Origin: Pseudobdellovibrionaceae bacterium
Lineage (GTDB): Bacteria; Bdellovibrionota; Bdellovibrionia; Bdellovibrionales; Bdellovibrionaceae
Length of the DNA: 28,321 nucleotides
Reading direction: 5' to 3'
Assembly: GCA_947374445.1 (NCBI GenBank)
Contig: CANCBY010000008.1
Coordinates: 1 to 28,321 of the forward strand
Part shown: positions 7,782-16,516 of the stretch, piece after piece
Position numbering within the stretch: the first letter of the stretch is position 1
Layout: each line of letters starts with the position of its first letter
Program-made: the position numbers and the translations under genes
Notes under the pieces: model-generated
The model's input: the letters and a program-made list of their open reading frames with translations, nothing else
Told to the model about the DNA's origin: nothing
Databases searched by the model: none

Positions 7782-8909
7782 ATGGAAAATGAAACTTTCC
7801 AAAAACTAAATCTCTCGCATCTCGACTTTGCTCAATCACACGAGCCTGAACTGGGCCCAATTCCAGAAAGACAAATACAAAACTCTTCATTTCAAAAAAA
7901 TCCGAATGCGACAACTAGCTTTCAAACACTGATGGCTCAAAATGAGGATCTTGTTGCTCAACTCCGAGTGACTTTGAGTCGGCTCTCTGCCCTGGAACAA
8001 CTCAACCAACAGCTGCAAGAAAATTTTGACTCCGCAAGAACTCAAAGCTCGGCCGTTTTTGATCAACTCCTTATATGGAAAGAAAAGTCAAAAATTTGGA
8101 AAGAAAAAGAACAAAATATAGAGAGGCTACACCAAACCGACACGCGCAATTTCACAATTGAAATTGACCTCTTGAGACAAAAAGTAATGCAACTTGAGCG
8201 CTGCCAGGACGATCTTGCTCGATACCAAAAGTATCACGAGAAAGTTAAAACTTCAGTAAAGCCTTACATTCAAAAACTCAAAGACTATGCCAAATCTCTT
8301 TTCGAGCAAACCCAATCATTAAACTCTCAGATCATCGAAAAAGATCTCAAAATAAATGTTATTGAATCTCAACTTCAGTTGGCCCAAGACCAATCGACCA
8401 AGCGCGAAGAGATTTTTTTAGCTCAAAAGAACGAACTCATAGCAATGTTCGAAGAAGAGCGTCGCGCTCTCAAAAGAGATGTTTTACAATTGCAAAACTC
8501 AAACGAAGTATTGATCGAAAAAACCCGCTCGCTCGATCGAAGCTTAGAGCGTCAAGACGAACTTGAAAATCTAATTGTGGCCCTCCGACGCAACAAAGAG
8601 GAGTCCATTGAAAGCAGACAAAATGAAATTGTTGACCTAAAGGCTCAAAACTCAAAAATGAATCAAAAAATCGTTTCATTAGAAATGACTTCGGAAGACC
8701 TCACAAAAGAACTCTCGAACAAGCAAACACAATTACAAAACACTGAGAATGCATTGCGAGATCACGAAGAACAGCTTTCGAGCCTGCGCTATATGTGGAG
8801 CCAAAAGTCGCAGGAAAATGAAAAATTAAGACTCTCTCAAGCTGGACTTGAAAAAATAAATTTAGAACTCAGCCAAAAGCTTAAAGTTTTAAGAGACCAA
8901 GCGCTTTAA
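7782..8909 (+). CDS. Heptad coiled-coil protein, unknown function
   Basis: 375 residues, no signal peptide or membrane segment. Residues about 50-372 are a long, nearly proline-free helix rich in Leu, Gln, Glu and Lys, with ordinary heptad spacing (for example VLQLQNSNEVLIEKTRSLDR and LKAQNSKMNQKIVSLEM). The first 45 residues are less regular and contain Pro. There is a good ribosome site, AGGAGGAG, 8 nt before the ATG. A possible leader hairpin, ACCAAT...ATTGGT with an inner CTG/CAG (7725-7756), lies just upstream. Unlike the 559-residue protein, this one shows no 11-residue repeat. It may be cytoskeletal or a cell-division/polarity scaffold, but nothing specific supports that. It is convergent with the STAS gene (TTAA overlap 8906-8909). 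Confidence 0.85.
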   Translation: MENETFQKLNLSHLDFAQSHEPELGPIPERQIQNSSFQKNPNATTSFQTLMAQNEDLVAQLRVTLSRLSALEQLNQQLQENFDSARTQSSAVFDQLLIWKEKSKIWKEKEQNIERLHQTDTRNFTIEIDLLRQKVMQLERCQDDLARYQKYHEKVKTSVKPYIQKLKDYAKSLFEQTQSLNSQIIEKDLKINVIESQLQLAQDQSTKREEIFLAQKNELIAMFEEERRALKRDVLQLQNSNEVLIEKTRSLDRSLERQDELENLIVALRRNKEESIESRQNEIVDLKAQNSKMNQKIVSLEMTSEDLTKELSNKQTQLQNTENALRDHEEQLSSLRYMWSQKSQENEKLRLSQAGLEKINLELSQKLKVLRDQAL

Positions 8910-9286
8910 GCTGGCAGCTGGGGGCCAGTAAAGCTCCCGATAGCTGATGCTTCGCTATCAAAAATTTCTAGATTTTGAATTTCTAGATTTTGAAATATTC
9001 TTTTAAACTCAACCCCGACACAGACCATTTTTAATCCCTGAGGAGCAATTGGCGCAAGAGCTCTGAGTGTATCAGTAAATGTTTGAATACCCGTAGAGCC
9101 CACAAAATTTGCTTTTTCCATATTAAATATCAGCTTTTTGGATTGGAACTGCTCCAAACAGGCCTTATTAAAAGCTTGCGTGTATTCAATATCCAATGTT
9201 CCACCGAGGCTAATAATTGTGATGTCTTGATGCGGCTTCACTTTTGCTGTCACGGGACCTCCATCCAATGGAATACTTGCGCCCAT
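8906..9286 (-). CDS. STAS-domain protein (anti-anti-sigma-like)
   Basis: About 126 residues from the ATG at 9286. The STAS core is clear: DITIISLGGTLDIEYTQAF, then KKLIFNMEKANFVGSTGIQTF with the Ser in the loop where anti-anti-sigma factors are phosphorylated, then GLKMVCVGVEFKRIFQNLEI. STAS proteins bind anti-sigma kinases or other partners. The reading frame stays open upstream to a TTG at 9352, but the added residues do not look like STAS sequence. A strong AAGGAGGG (9318-9311 on the minus strand) lies 24 nt before this ATG with no nearby in-frame start, so the start is not settled. The gene diverges from the CHASE2 cyclase with little space between; a link to cyclic-nucleotide signalling is inference. 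Confidence 0.8.
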   Translation of the reverse strand: MGASIPLDGGPVTAKVKPHQDITIISLGGTLDIEYTQAFNKACLEQFQSKKLIFNMEKANFVGSTGIQTFTDTLRALAPIAPQGLKMVCVGVEFKRIFQNLEIQNLEIFDSEASAIGSFTGPQLPA

Positions 9287-9370
9287 TAAAAATAATGGAG
9301 CAAACCTTACCCCTCCTTGTCGGAGCATTTTAGGAACACAATAGAGGGTCAAAAGTCGCGAAAAAAAGAC

Positions 9371-9399
9371 CTGACCCCGACCACAATTCGATCTAGGCT
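9371..9399 (+). promoter_or_regulatory. Candidate promoter of the CHASE2 cyclase, possibly leaderless
   Basis: CTGACC (9371-9376), a 17-bp spacer, TAGGCT (9394-9399). The predicted start is at 9406, the cyclase ATG, and there is only a weak AGG upstream. The spacing of -10 to ATG (six bases between) is the same as at the VKOR-DsbA gene. Confidence 0.4.
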
Positions 9400-9405
9400 T
9401 TGCTC

Positions 9406-12180
9406 ATGGAAAAACTAAAAAAGCCTCCCTTTAACCAAAAAGTTTTATTATCCTGTTTGGCTCACCTAAAGTCTCCATTAGCTATTGGTCTGTATCTTAG
9501 TTTCATCTTTGTGTATTTTGCTTTTACGTTTTATGAAGTTCAGGCCCTCAATGAAACTCAACGTAAAGAAAACGCTATTTTTGAAGCGGTCGAGTGGATC
9601 GATCTCAAATCACAAGATGCCCGTTTTAAATTTCGTGCCGAGATTCAACCTCAAGCCAAACTAGGCTTACTTACGATTGACGACAGATCAATAGAAGAAA
9701 TCGGACGCTGGCCGTGGTCCCGTGAAAAAATTGCTTTCGTCGTTGATAAGATGATGTCACTGGGAGCCAAAGCCATTGGCTTCGATATTGTCTTCTCAGA
9801 ACCCCAGATTGATCCGTCCTACGAAACTTTGAGCAGAATCCAACAACAGGCTGGTGAACTGCCAAGCAATATTAAAAATCTTTTTGAAAGCGAAAAATCA
9901 AAAGGGCAACCCGACCATATCCTTGCCGAGACCTTGGGCAAATATTCGGACAAACTCATCCTGGGTACATTCAACGAAAACAGTCAGCACAACTACAAGC
10001 CTTACCAAGACTACTGCCGCAATATGGCTTTCTTGAAAGCCAACTCGGAAAAATTCGTAAAACTCAATGCCACGTTTATTGTCAATGACGAAGCCGATCC
10101 TTTTGTTGAACTCAATTTTGACTCGCTCTTCGAGCAAATATTTCCAATCATACACAACGACACAACTGCAAAGTCTTTAAAAACAGTTTTTCACAAAAAC
10201 TCAGTCTCAGAGCTGACTCCACAAGAACAGAAACAACTCAGCTACCTTTTAGAAGAAGCTGAGCTAAAATACTGCGATGTCTGGCTAGACTCCGATGATC
10301 GCCTTCTTGAAGCCACCGAACAATTTTATTTAAGAATTTTTGAAAAATCCCCTCTCCTCAAAGGACTTCCATTTGCGCAAGCAATCGAAGTATTCAAAAA
10401 AAATGTGAAGATCCATCCGGTTGTGCAATACACAAGATGGACAATCAACACTGATGAACTACAAGCCCCCTCTTCTTACACTGCCAGTTTCAATGCCGAG
10501 CAAGACATTGACGGAACAATTCGCAAAGCTTCAATGCTCTTTCGCACGGGCAATCGCATTGGTTTAAGCTTTATTCCTTCGCTAGCAACTCAGACCTATT
10601 TGGTGGCCACAGGCTACCGCGCCGACATTGAAATCAACGCCGATCCAAAAAATAAAACGCAAAAACTGATCACCAAATTTTCGATCAAAGATCCCTCGCA
10701 AGACCCCGAGGTAGAAATAGGACAGGTCCCCGTCGACGAACAAGGTCGCATGAATATCAACTATGCTGGTGGAACCAACATGTACCCCTACCTGCCAGCC
10801 AAAGAGCTCTTTAGCGACAAACCCACCGCAAAAATCACCCAAGCCGAATGGAATGCAGATCTAAAGCGCTGGCTCCCTGTCGAAAGAGAAGTCAACAAGG
10901 CCGAGTTCATAAAAGGCAGGACATTTATTTTTGGAGCCACCGCCATCGGAGTTTACGACTTACGGGTAACGCCTTTTGAAAAGAACTACCCTGGCCCAGA
11001 AACTCATCTCAATGCCCTTGGTAATTTGATGCAGAGAAACTTTATTAAAGCTCATCCGCAAGAAGAGAAGCTGATGCTGCTAAGTCTTGCCTGCATTGGC
11101 TTAATTTTATCTGTAATCTTAGCTCAGGCCGGAGCTGTTTCAGGATTTTTAGTCACAGCGGTTGCCGGGGGAATTCTTTTTTATTTTGACCAATGGGTTT
11201 TCAAAAAAGGCTATATCGCGACAACGGCTCTGCCAGCCATACTTGTTTTCAGTCTTTATTTGGTCATGACTTTTTACAAATACTTCACTGAAGAGCGAAA
11301 AAAGAAACAGCTCCGCAGCACTTTCTCAAAGTACGTTTCTCCTGCAATCGTCGATGAAATCATGAAGGACCCGCAAAACATTGAGCTTGGTGGCCGAAAA
11401 CAAAAAATGAGTGTTTTCTTTTCGGACGTCAGGGGTTTCACAACAATCTCAGAAAAGTTAGATCCGACAAAACTCTCGGACGTTCTCAATATGTACCTCA
11501 CTCCGATGACACAAATTGTTTTTGCCAATAAAGGAACTCTCGACAAATACATGGGCGACGCCGTGATGGCATTTTTTGGAGCCCCCATTTTTTACGAAGA
11601 TCATGCCAAATACGCTTGCCGTTGTGCACTTCAAAGCATGCAAAAACTAAAAGAAATCCAAAAACAATTCCAAGAGCAAAATCTTCCCAACATAGACATT
11701 GGTATTGGCATCAATACCGCAGAAATGTCGGTTGGTAACATGGGCTCAGATATAGTGCGCAGTTACACGGTGATGGGTGATGCTGTAAATTTAGGCTCTC
11801 GCCTAGAAGGTATTAACAAAGAATACGGAACAAAAATTATTATCTCTGAATTCACCTATGAAGAAGTTAAGACAACTTTCACAGCTCGTGAAATTGACTG
11901 GGTGAAGGTCAAAGGAAAAAACAAACCCGTTCGAATCTATGAACTTATCTCAGAGGGTGCTCCATCACCAGGTATTCAGAAAATGCTAGAGGCGTTCAAT
12001 CAAGGATTTAAACTCTTTCACTCCAGTTCTTTTCTCGAAGCAAAGAGTCAGTTCGAATTGGCATTGGCTTCGATCCCTGAAGACCCCGTTTCAGCCCTTT
12101 ACATTGAGCGCTGCGATGACTACCTTACCTCGCCACCACCGTCGGATTGGGATGGTGTTTTTGTTATGAAAACTAAATAA
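9406..12180 (+). CDS. CHASE2-domain class III adenylate cyclase
   Basis: About 924 residues. One membrane helix near residues 22-42 is followed by a large extracytoplasmic CHASE2 domain (about 50-545; ARFKFRAEIQPQAKLGLLTIDDRSIEEIGRWPWSRE is typical, and FIFGATAIGVYDLRVTP near its end), then three helices (about 555-625) and a class III cyclase domain (about 660-840). Both metal-binding Asp regions are present (VFFSDVRGFT and DKYMGDAVMAFFG), as is the ribose/transition-state segment VMGDAVNLGSRLE with Asn and Arg. The Lys in DKYMGD and Asp in VMGD fit ATP rather than GTP. A short TPR-like tail follows. Chemistry: ATP to cAMP, controlled by an unknown periplasmic signal. A TTG two codons upstream (9400) is an alternative start. 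The stop overlaps lptD (TAATG). Confidence 0.93.
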   Translation: MEKLKKPPFNQKVLLSCLAHLKSPLAIGLYLSFIFVYFAFTFYEVQALNETQRKENAIFEAVEWIDLKSQDARFKFRAEIQPQAKLGLLTIDDRSIEEIGRWPWSREKIAFVVDKMMSLGAKAIGFDIVFSEPQIDPSYETLSRIQQQAGELPSNIKNLFESEKSKGQPDHILAETLGKYSDKLILGTFNENSQHNYKPYQDYCRNMAFLKANSEKFVKLNATFIVNDEADPFVELNFDSLFEQIFPIIHNDTTAKSLKTVFHKNSVSELTPQEQKQLSYLLEEAELKYCDVWLDSDDRLLEATEQFYLRIFEKSPLLKGLPFAQAIEVFKKNVKIHPVVQYTRWTINTDELQAPSSYTASFNAEQDIDGTIRKASMLFRTGNRIGLSFIPSLATQTYLVATGYRADIEINADPKNKTQKLITKFSIKDPSQDPEVEIGQVPVDEQGRMNINYAGGTNMYPYLPAKELFSDKPTAKITQAEWNADLKRWLPVEREVNKAEFIKGRTFIFGATAIGVYDLRVTPFEKNYPGPETHLNALGNLMQRNFIKAHPQEEKLMLLSLACIGLILSVILAQAGAVSGFLVTAVAGGILFYFDQWVFKKGYIATTALPAILVFSLYLVMTFYKYFTEERKKKQLRSTFSKYVSPAIVDEIMKDPQNIELGGRKQKMSVFFSDVRGFTTISEKLDPTKLSDVLNMYLTPMTQIVFANKGTLDKYMGDAVMAFFGAPIFYEDHAKYACRCALQSMQKLKEIQKQFQEQNLPNIDIGIGINTAEMSVGNMGSDIVRSYTVMGDAVNLGSRLEGINKEYGTKIIISEFTYEEVKTTFTAREIDWVKVKGKNKPVRIYELISEGAPSPGIQKMLEAFNQGFKLFHSSSFLEAKSQFELALASIPEDPVSALYIERCDDYLTSPPPSDWDGVFVMKTK

Positions 12181-14588
12181 TGAAATTTATTCCTTCGCGT
12201 TTTTTTGTAAAATTACTGCCGCTAGCTCTTTTCGCCATCGTTTGCACGGCGGAGCCCACCCGTATGCAAGGAATGACCATACAAGCCGACAGCATGACCC
12301 GAGACACCGAGCATGACATTGTCGAACTCGAAGGAAATGTCCAAGTGGTGTTCAATACCCAGCACTTAAAAGCGCAAAAAGCAAAAATCAACCTGCGCTC
12401 AAAAACATTGGATGCTGTGGGCGATGTTCTGGTCACCTCGACACAAGCTAATATTGGCGGAGATCGCGTAATTTTAGATTACGAATCCGATACCGGAATT
12501 ATTTATAATGGGTATGTTCAATCAGGCACGGTGCTCTTTGAAGGCTCTTTGATTACAAAAACTTCTGAAGTTGACTACTTGGCTGACGATGCAAAATACA
12601 CAGCCTGTACGACTTGTCCTGAGGCTTGGTCTTTTTCTGGAAAAAAAATCCGAGCCGAACTTGGCGGCTATGCTTATATTAAAAACTCGATGATGCGCTT
12701 TGGAGGATTTCCGTTTTTTTGGTTTCCATATCTCGTTGTTCCTCTCAAAAGTGACCGCCAGACAGGACTTTTAACTCCTTCGATTTCAACAGAAGACCCG
12801 GGCGGTCTTATTTACTCACAAGGTTTTTTCTGGGCGATCGACCGAAGTCATGATGCCACCATCACAATGGCCAACTACGAGCAAAGGGGACTTAAGTCTT
12901 TGCTTGAATATAATTATGTTCTTGATCAGCACAGCAGCGGGACACTTAAGGCAGGCTTCCTAAGAGACCGAGTCTTTGCCACACAAGATCGAGTAAATCT
13001 TTTTCGGCCTAACTCGCAAAAAAATGACCAGATCAATCGTTGGTTTCTCAATTATGAGCACTACTATGAGCTCCCCGATGGATTTGTTCAACGCACACAA
13101 CTCAATAATTCCAGCGATATCCAATACACAAAAGATTTCGACACCGAAGCTAAAGGCAATTTAGATCCAGCTCTTGAAAACCGCATTTCGCTGACGCGCA
13201 ACACTCTGAATCAACACATCAGCTTAGACTCCTCCTACTATGTAAATCTTCTTCAGCCAAACCCTCTCGCCGGCAATGACGACACTGTTCAACGACTTCC
13301 CGAAATTCGCTTTTCGCAAACCATGACTCAAATCGAAAACACGTCGTGGTTTTACACTTTAGATGCCGATTTTGTTAACTTCGCGCGGAATGGCCCTGGC
13401 TACGACGACCTGAACGCAGCTTATGATCCCAATGCGGCCACCAACGATCGCTTCAAGGCGAATACTTGTAACAAAAATTCGTGGGATGCAGATCCCAATT
13501 GTCGCGAGCTTCGCGACGGAAAATACGATGCGGGCAAAGATCTTATCCGCACGGGACAAAGACTGGATGTTAAGCCCACTTTATACAGACCCTTTCATCT
13601 CGGTGAATCTCTTGATATTATTCCAAAGCTTAGCTACCGAGAGACTCAGTACAATTTTTCTGTCGGCGACGAATCCTCAGTAGCTAGAAGATATTTCAGA
13701 GGTGAAATTGCAGCAAAAGCAACGACAAGTGCAATTTATGGTGATTTAACCAAACCCCTCGGCGAACGACTCAAGCATGATATTCAGCCGGAGCTTTCTT
13801 TTAATACGATCCCTTGGTTATACCAGCCAAATCATCCGTTTTTTGGGGCACAAACAGTACAAGACTTGCCACCATTGAGCGATGCCCAGGTTGTTGATTC
13901 TGATCTCGACTCAAAATATGGATTGCAATTTGATTACGCCGATCGGGTTTACGACAGAAAACTTGTCACTTTAGCCGTCACCAACAAGCTCACGCAAAAA
14001 ACTTGGGTGAGTGATCTTCCACAGTACTTTCAGTTTTTCAGTTGGCGACTAGCTCAAAGCTATGATCTTTATCAATATGAAAGAGACCCTTCCACCAAAC
14101 AGGCCTTTACGGCTGTGAGCTCAGACATGCGTCTGACTCTTCCACATTTTCAGCTTTCAAATCAGGCGTCCTATTACCCCTACCAGCAAGTCACTAACTC
14201 GACAACCACACTCCGGGTGGACAACGAGCACGACGATGCGGCCTCATTAAAATACAATCGCAATATCTCTTTTGAGCGAGGCAAAGATCCAGATCCAACA
14301 ACCGATCCCAATCAAGATATCAGCCTAACGCTAAGAAAATTTTCAAAAATGGCAGATCTTATTGCGATGACCACATACGATCTTAACTCAAATGCCCCGC
14401 GAAGAGTTAAACTTTGGGCCTATGGAGTTGAATTTAAAATTCCCGGGGATTGTGCGTCTCTGTCAATCACCGAAAAAATTGAAAATGAAAAGCGCTCGCG
14501 GACATATTTCTTCAAGTTTGTTTGGGATGGCCAATCAAAATCGAACTTCATCCGCACTATTTCAGGAATTGCTCCTTATGGAATTTAA
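12180..14588 (+). CDS. lptD: LPS-assembly outer-membrane protein LptD
   Basis: 802 residues. Signal peptide (about 1-23, hydrophobic run ending CTAEP), an OstA/LptA-like beta-jellyroll (about 28-130: MTIQADSMTRDTEHDIVELEGNV, IGGDRVILDY), then the LptD beta-barrel with the signature MMRFGGFPFFWFPYLVVPLKSDRQTGLLTPS at about 175-205. It inserts LPS into the outer leaflet with LptE. Cysteines lie at about 143/146 (CTTC), 430, 441 and 757; disulfides between the jellyroll and barrel are known to be needed in E. coli LptD, so VKOR-DsbA in this window is a natural supplier. The ATG overlaps the cyclase stop by one base, so the two are coupled. No lptE gene is visible. Confidence 0.93.
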   Translation: MKFIPSRFFVKLLPLALFAIVCTAEPTRMQGMTIQADSMTRDTEHDIVELEGNVQVVFNTQHLKAQKAKINLRSKTLDAVGDVLVTSTQANIGGDRVILDYESDTGIIYNGYVQSGTVLFEGSLITKTSEVDYLADDAKYTACTTCPEAWSFSGKKIRAELGGYAYIKNSMMRFGGFPFFWFPYLVVPLKSDRQTGLLTPSISTEDPGGLIYSQGFFWAIDRSHDATITMANYEQRGLKSLLEYNYVLDQHSSGTLKAGFLRDRVFATQDRVNLFRPNSQKNDQINRWFLNYEHYYELPDGFVQRTQLNNSSDIQYTKDFDTEAKGNLDPALENRISLTRNTLNQHISLDSSYYVNLLQPNPLAGNDDTVQRLPEIRFSQTMTQIENTSWFYTLDADFVNFARNGPGYDDLNAAYDPNAATNDRFKANTCNKNSWDADPNCRELRDGKYDAGKDLIRTGQRLDVKPTLYRPFHLGESLDIIPKLSYRETQYNFSVGDESSVARRYFRGEIAAKATTSAIYGDLTKPLGERLKHDIQPELSFNTIPWLYQPNHPFFGAQTVQDLPPLSDAQVVDSDLDSKYGLQFDYADRVYDRKLVTLAVTNKLTQKTWVSDLPQYFQFFSWRLAQSYDLYQYERDPSTKQAFTAVSSDMRLTLPHFQLSNQASYYPYQQVTNSTTTLRVDNEHDDAASLKYNRNISFERGKDPDPTTDPNQDISLTLRKFSKMADLIAMTTYDLNSNAPRRVKLWAYGVEFKIPGDCASLSITEKIENEKRSRTYFFKFVWDGQSKSNFIRTISGIAPYGI

Positions 14589-14618
14589 CCGGCAATCTAG
14601 CTTGCAATACAGCCTCTC

Positions 14619-14648
14619 TTGACGAACTCACTCGTATTCCGTTAAACT
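14619..14648 (+). promoter_or_regulatory. Candidate promoter of barrel gene A
   Basis: TTGACG (14619-14624), an 18-bp spacer, TAAACT (14643-14648). The predicted start near 14655 is two bases before the GTG start codon. It would let gene A be transcribed separately from lptD. Confidence 0.4.
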
Positions 14649-14656
14649 AAGAATTA

Positions 14657-16354
14657 GTGACATCATTCTTTGTAAGTTTATTATTTTTTTCAAACCTTTG
14701 TATGGCTGCTAGCGATCAGCTCTATTTTCCTGTTGAAAAAAATCAAGTCCAAATACTTCCTCAAAGCTTTGAGTATTCTCTTGTAAGTAAAACCTCCTTC
14801 CAGGTTGGCGACACACTGATTGATACAGAAAAATTTCACCTGTCGATTCGCCAATCGAAAGAAAAAGAACAAAGTCGCTTCTTCTTTGAGTGGCCTGCTG
14901 ACTTTATCCGAGAAGGTGAACTTTTACTTCAAGACAACTCAGGCAAAAACATTTGGATTGAAAGAATCAACTCTCAACGAGTTAAAATTGAACCAAGCAT
15001 TAACAAAAGCACAACCCCCGAGGGCTCGAAAGCAGTCCGTTCTTCTACATCAAACTTAGTTTCAAACATTTTAGATGGCGCTGTTATTGAAAAGCTCAAG
15101 TCGCTACCCTACTTTAAATTCTGCATTCGCTTCGATGAGAATGGAACTCGAATTTATCTGTGCTCAGGCGATTTTTTCTTACAACAAACATCTAACCAAC
15201 TCGTCATCAAAAATAGCGAATCACTCAGAAAAGACTCCTTTGTTGAGATCAACGGAAAAACTTTAGATCCTCAAGGGCTGGTTTTTCTCAGCGACGTCAC
15301 TGACAATCTCTCACTTCGAGTTCTTATGGAATCTGGGGCTAAAATTGAAATCGACACTCACCGCAAAGCCGTCAAGTTCAATGACTTTTCTCTATCTGAA
15401 GATAAAAAATCTATCACAATAAAAGCTGAAGGTGCCCCTCCAGCAAACCGAAACCAAGTGATCTCGCAAGAGGCGGACTCTTGGAAAGCCAAAGTCAATT
15501 TAGAGCGCCCTATCCTTTACCTCAAAGGCGAAGGCAATATCCCTATGAAGCAAGAGTTCATCGTAGATGGTAAAATTCGAAAAGAATCTGATCAAATTCA
15601 AATCAAATCTAATTTTAATAAAAAAACTTATTCTTCGGACGAATCTCTGGAACTCAAGCCGAGCAAAGACCTCAAACTTATCAACAGAGATAAAAAGGCC
15701 ACCCTCAGCAAGAACCTGGTGTGGAAATTTTTAGACCTAGAAAAAGGCGCCCTGAATACCAGATATCTCGACGTGGACTCAACAGAGGGGCACTTCATCG
15801 CTAGCTATGATATCTACAGAGGTTATCCTATTGAGCTTGGAATAAGGCTGATGTTTCCACTCTTTGTCCAAACTCAAGCAACACTCAATCTCGATACAAA
15901 GAATAGTTTTCAACTAAACTATGAAAGACTTTTAAACTCTAGCAGCTCTGACAACGATTTTTCAGTTTTGCAAGCAGCTTATCTTATGAACTTAAAACAG
16001 GGGCTTCGACAAAGTGATTCGATATGGGGAGCCAATTTCTTCATCAACCAACTTCAAATTGGTACAAATACAACCTCTTTGCTCGGCGTGGGTCTTTACT
16101 CCTCGCTAAAAACGGATCTGTCGACCTTTTTTCAATGGATCAATTTTAAGTTTGAGTTGCCACTCATAAAAGCCAGCAGTAGCTACACGTTAAAAACCAG
16201 TTATAGTGCCGAAGCTTCCATTAGGCACGACCTAGGTCTTGATTCTTATTTAGAAACAGGGCTTCATTACTACTCATATAGTCTAGGAACCGATTCCTCT
16301 GATCTTACAGCCACAAAGACTTTGGTTTTCGTGAGCCTAGGTTTTAATCTTTAA
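14657..16354 (+). CDS. Outer-membrane beta-barrel-like protein A (paralogue of B)
   Basis: 565 residues, no named family. Signal peptide (FFVSLLFFSNLCMAA) and then a beta-rich, Ser/Asn/Lys-rich protein whose last ~170 residues alternate like barrel strands and end in ...VFVSLGFNL. It shares several blocks with the protein at 18967-20976: FFFEWPADFIREG, FKFCIRFDENGTR, LVWKF, ASYDIYRGYPIELGIRL (B: FLFQWPQALISSG, FRFCLTRQKDAEG, FVWRF, AYHEVYKGYPRELSARL). These identities in the same order show common descent. The start is GTG (14657), 68 nt after lptD, with only a weak ribosome site. Likely outer-membrane or periplasmic; function unknown. Confidence 0.75.
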   Translation: MTSFFVSLLFFSNLCMAASDQLYFPVEKNQVQILPQSFEYSLVSKTSFQVGDTLIDTEKFHLSIRQSKEKEQSRFFFEWPADFIREGELLLQDNSGKNIWIERINSQRVKIEPSINKSTTPEGSKAVRSSTSNLVSNILDGAVIEKLKSLPYFKFCIRFDENGTRIYLCSGDFFLQQTSNQLVIKNSESLRKDSFVEINGKTLDPQGLVFLSDVTDNLSLRVLMESGAKIEIDTHRKAVKFNDFSLSEDKKSITIKAEGAPPANRNQVISQEADSWKAKVNLERPILYLKGEGNIPMKQEFIVDGKIRKESDQIQIKSNFNKKTYSSDESLELKPSKDLKLINRDKKATLSKNLVWKFLDLEKGALNTRYLDVDSTEGHFIASYDIYRGYPIELGIRLMFPLFVQTQATLNLDTKNSFQLNYERLLNSSSSDNDFSVLQAAYLMNLKQGLRQSDSIWGANFFINQLQIGTNTTSLLGVGLYSSLKTDLSTFFQWINFKFELPLIKASSSYTLKTSYSAEASIRHDLGLDSYLETGLHYYSYSLGTDSSDLTATKTLVFVSLGFNL

Positions 16355-16424
16355 CTACACTTTAACTTAAATATATTAAGTGCCCGCAAGTTTTAACGAT
16401 AACTCAAATACAATACATTTCACC

Positions 16425-16433
16425 TGATATAAT
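16425..16433 (+). promoter_or_regulatory. Candidate extended -10 promoter of the FecR/Fn3 gene
   Basis: TG-A-TATAAT (TATAAT at 16428-16433), a good extended -10, with no convincing -35. The leader would be about 75 nt. A 6-bp dyad, ACTTAA-ATATA-TTAAGT, lies upstream (16365-16381). Confidence 0.4.
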
Positions 16434-16516
16434 TTTTATCAATTCTGGTCATTGGTCCTGCCTATTTCTCTCATGAGTCTTGGATAAGTAGCCGATTTCA
16501 GTGCCGTAAGGATAAA

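Noticed and set aside
7782..8909. Second coiled-coil protein as another hendecad rod
   Set aside because: It shows ordinary heptad spacing, and I could not see an 11-residue column pattern like that in the 559-residue protein.
9287..9352. N-terminal extension of the STAS protein from a TTG at 9352
   Set aside because: The added residues do not resemble STAS domains and the TTG lacks a ribosome site. The AAGGAGGG inside this segment is unexplained but has no start codon at a suitable distance.
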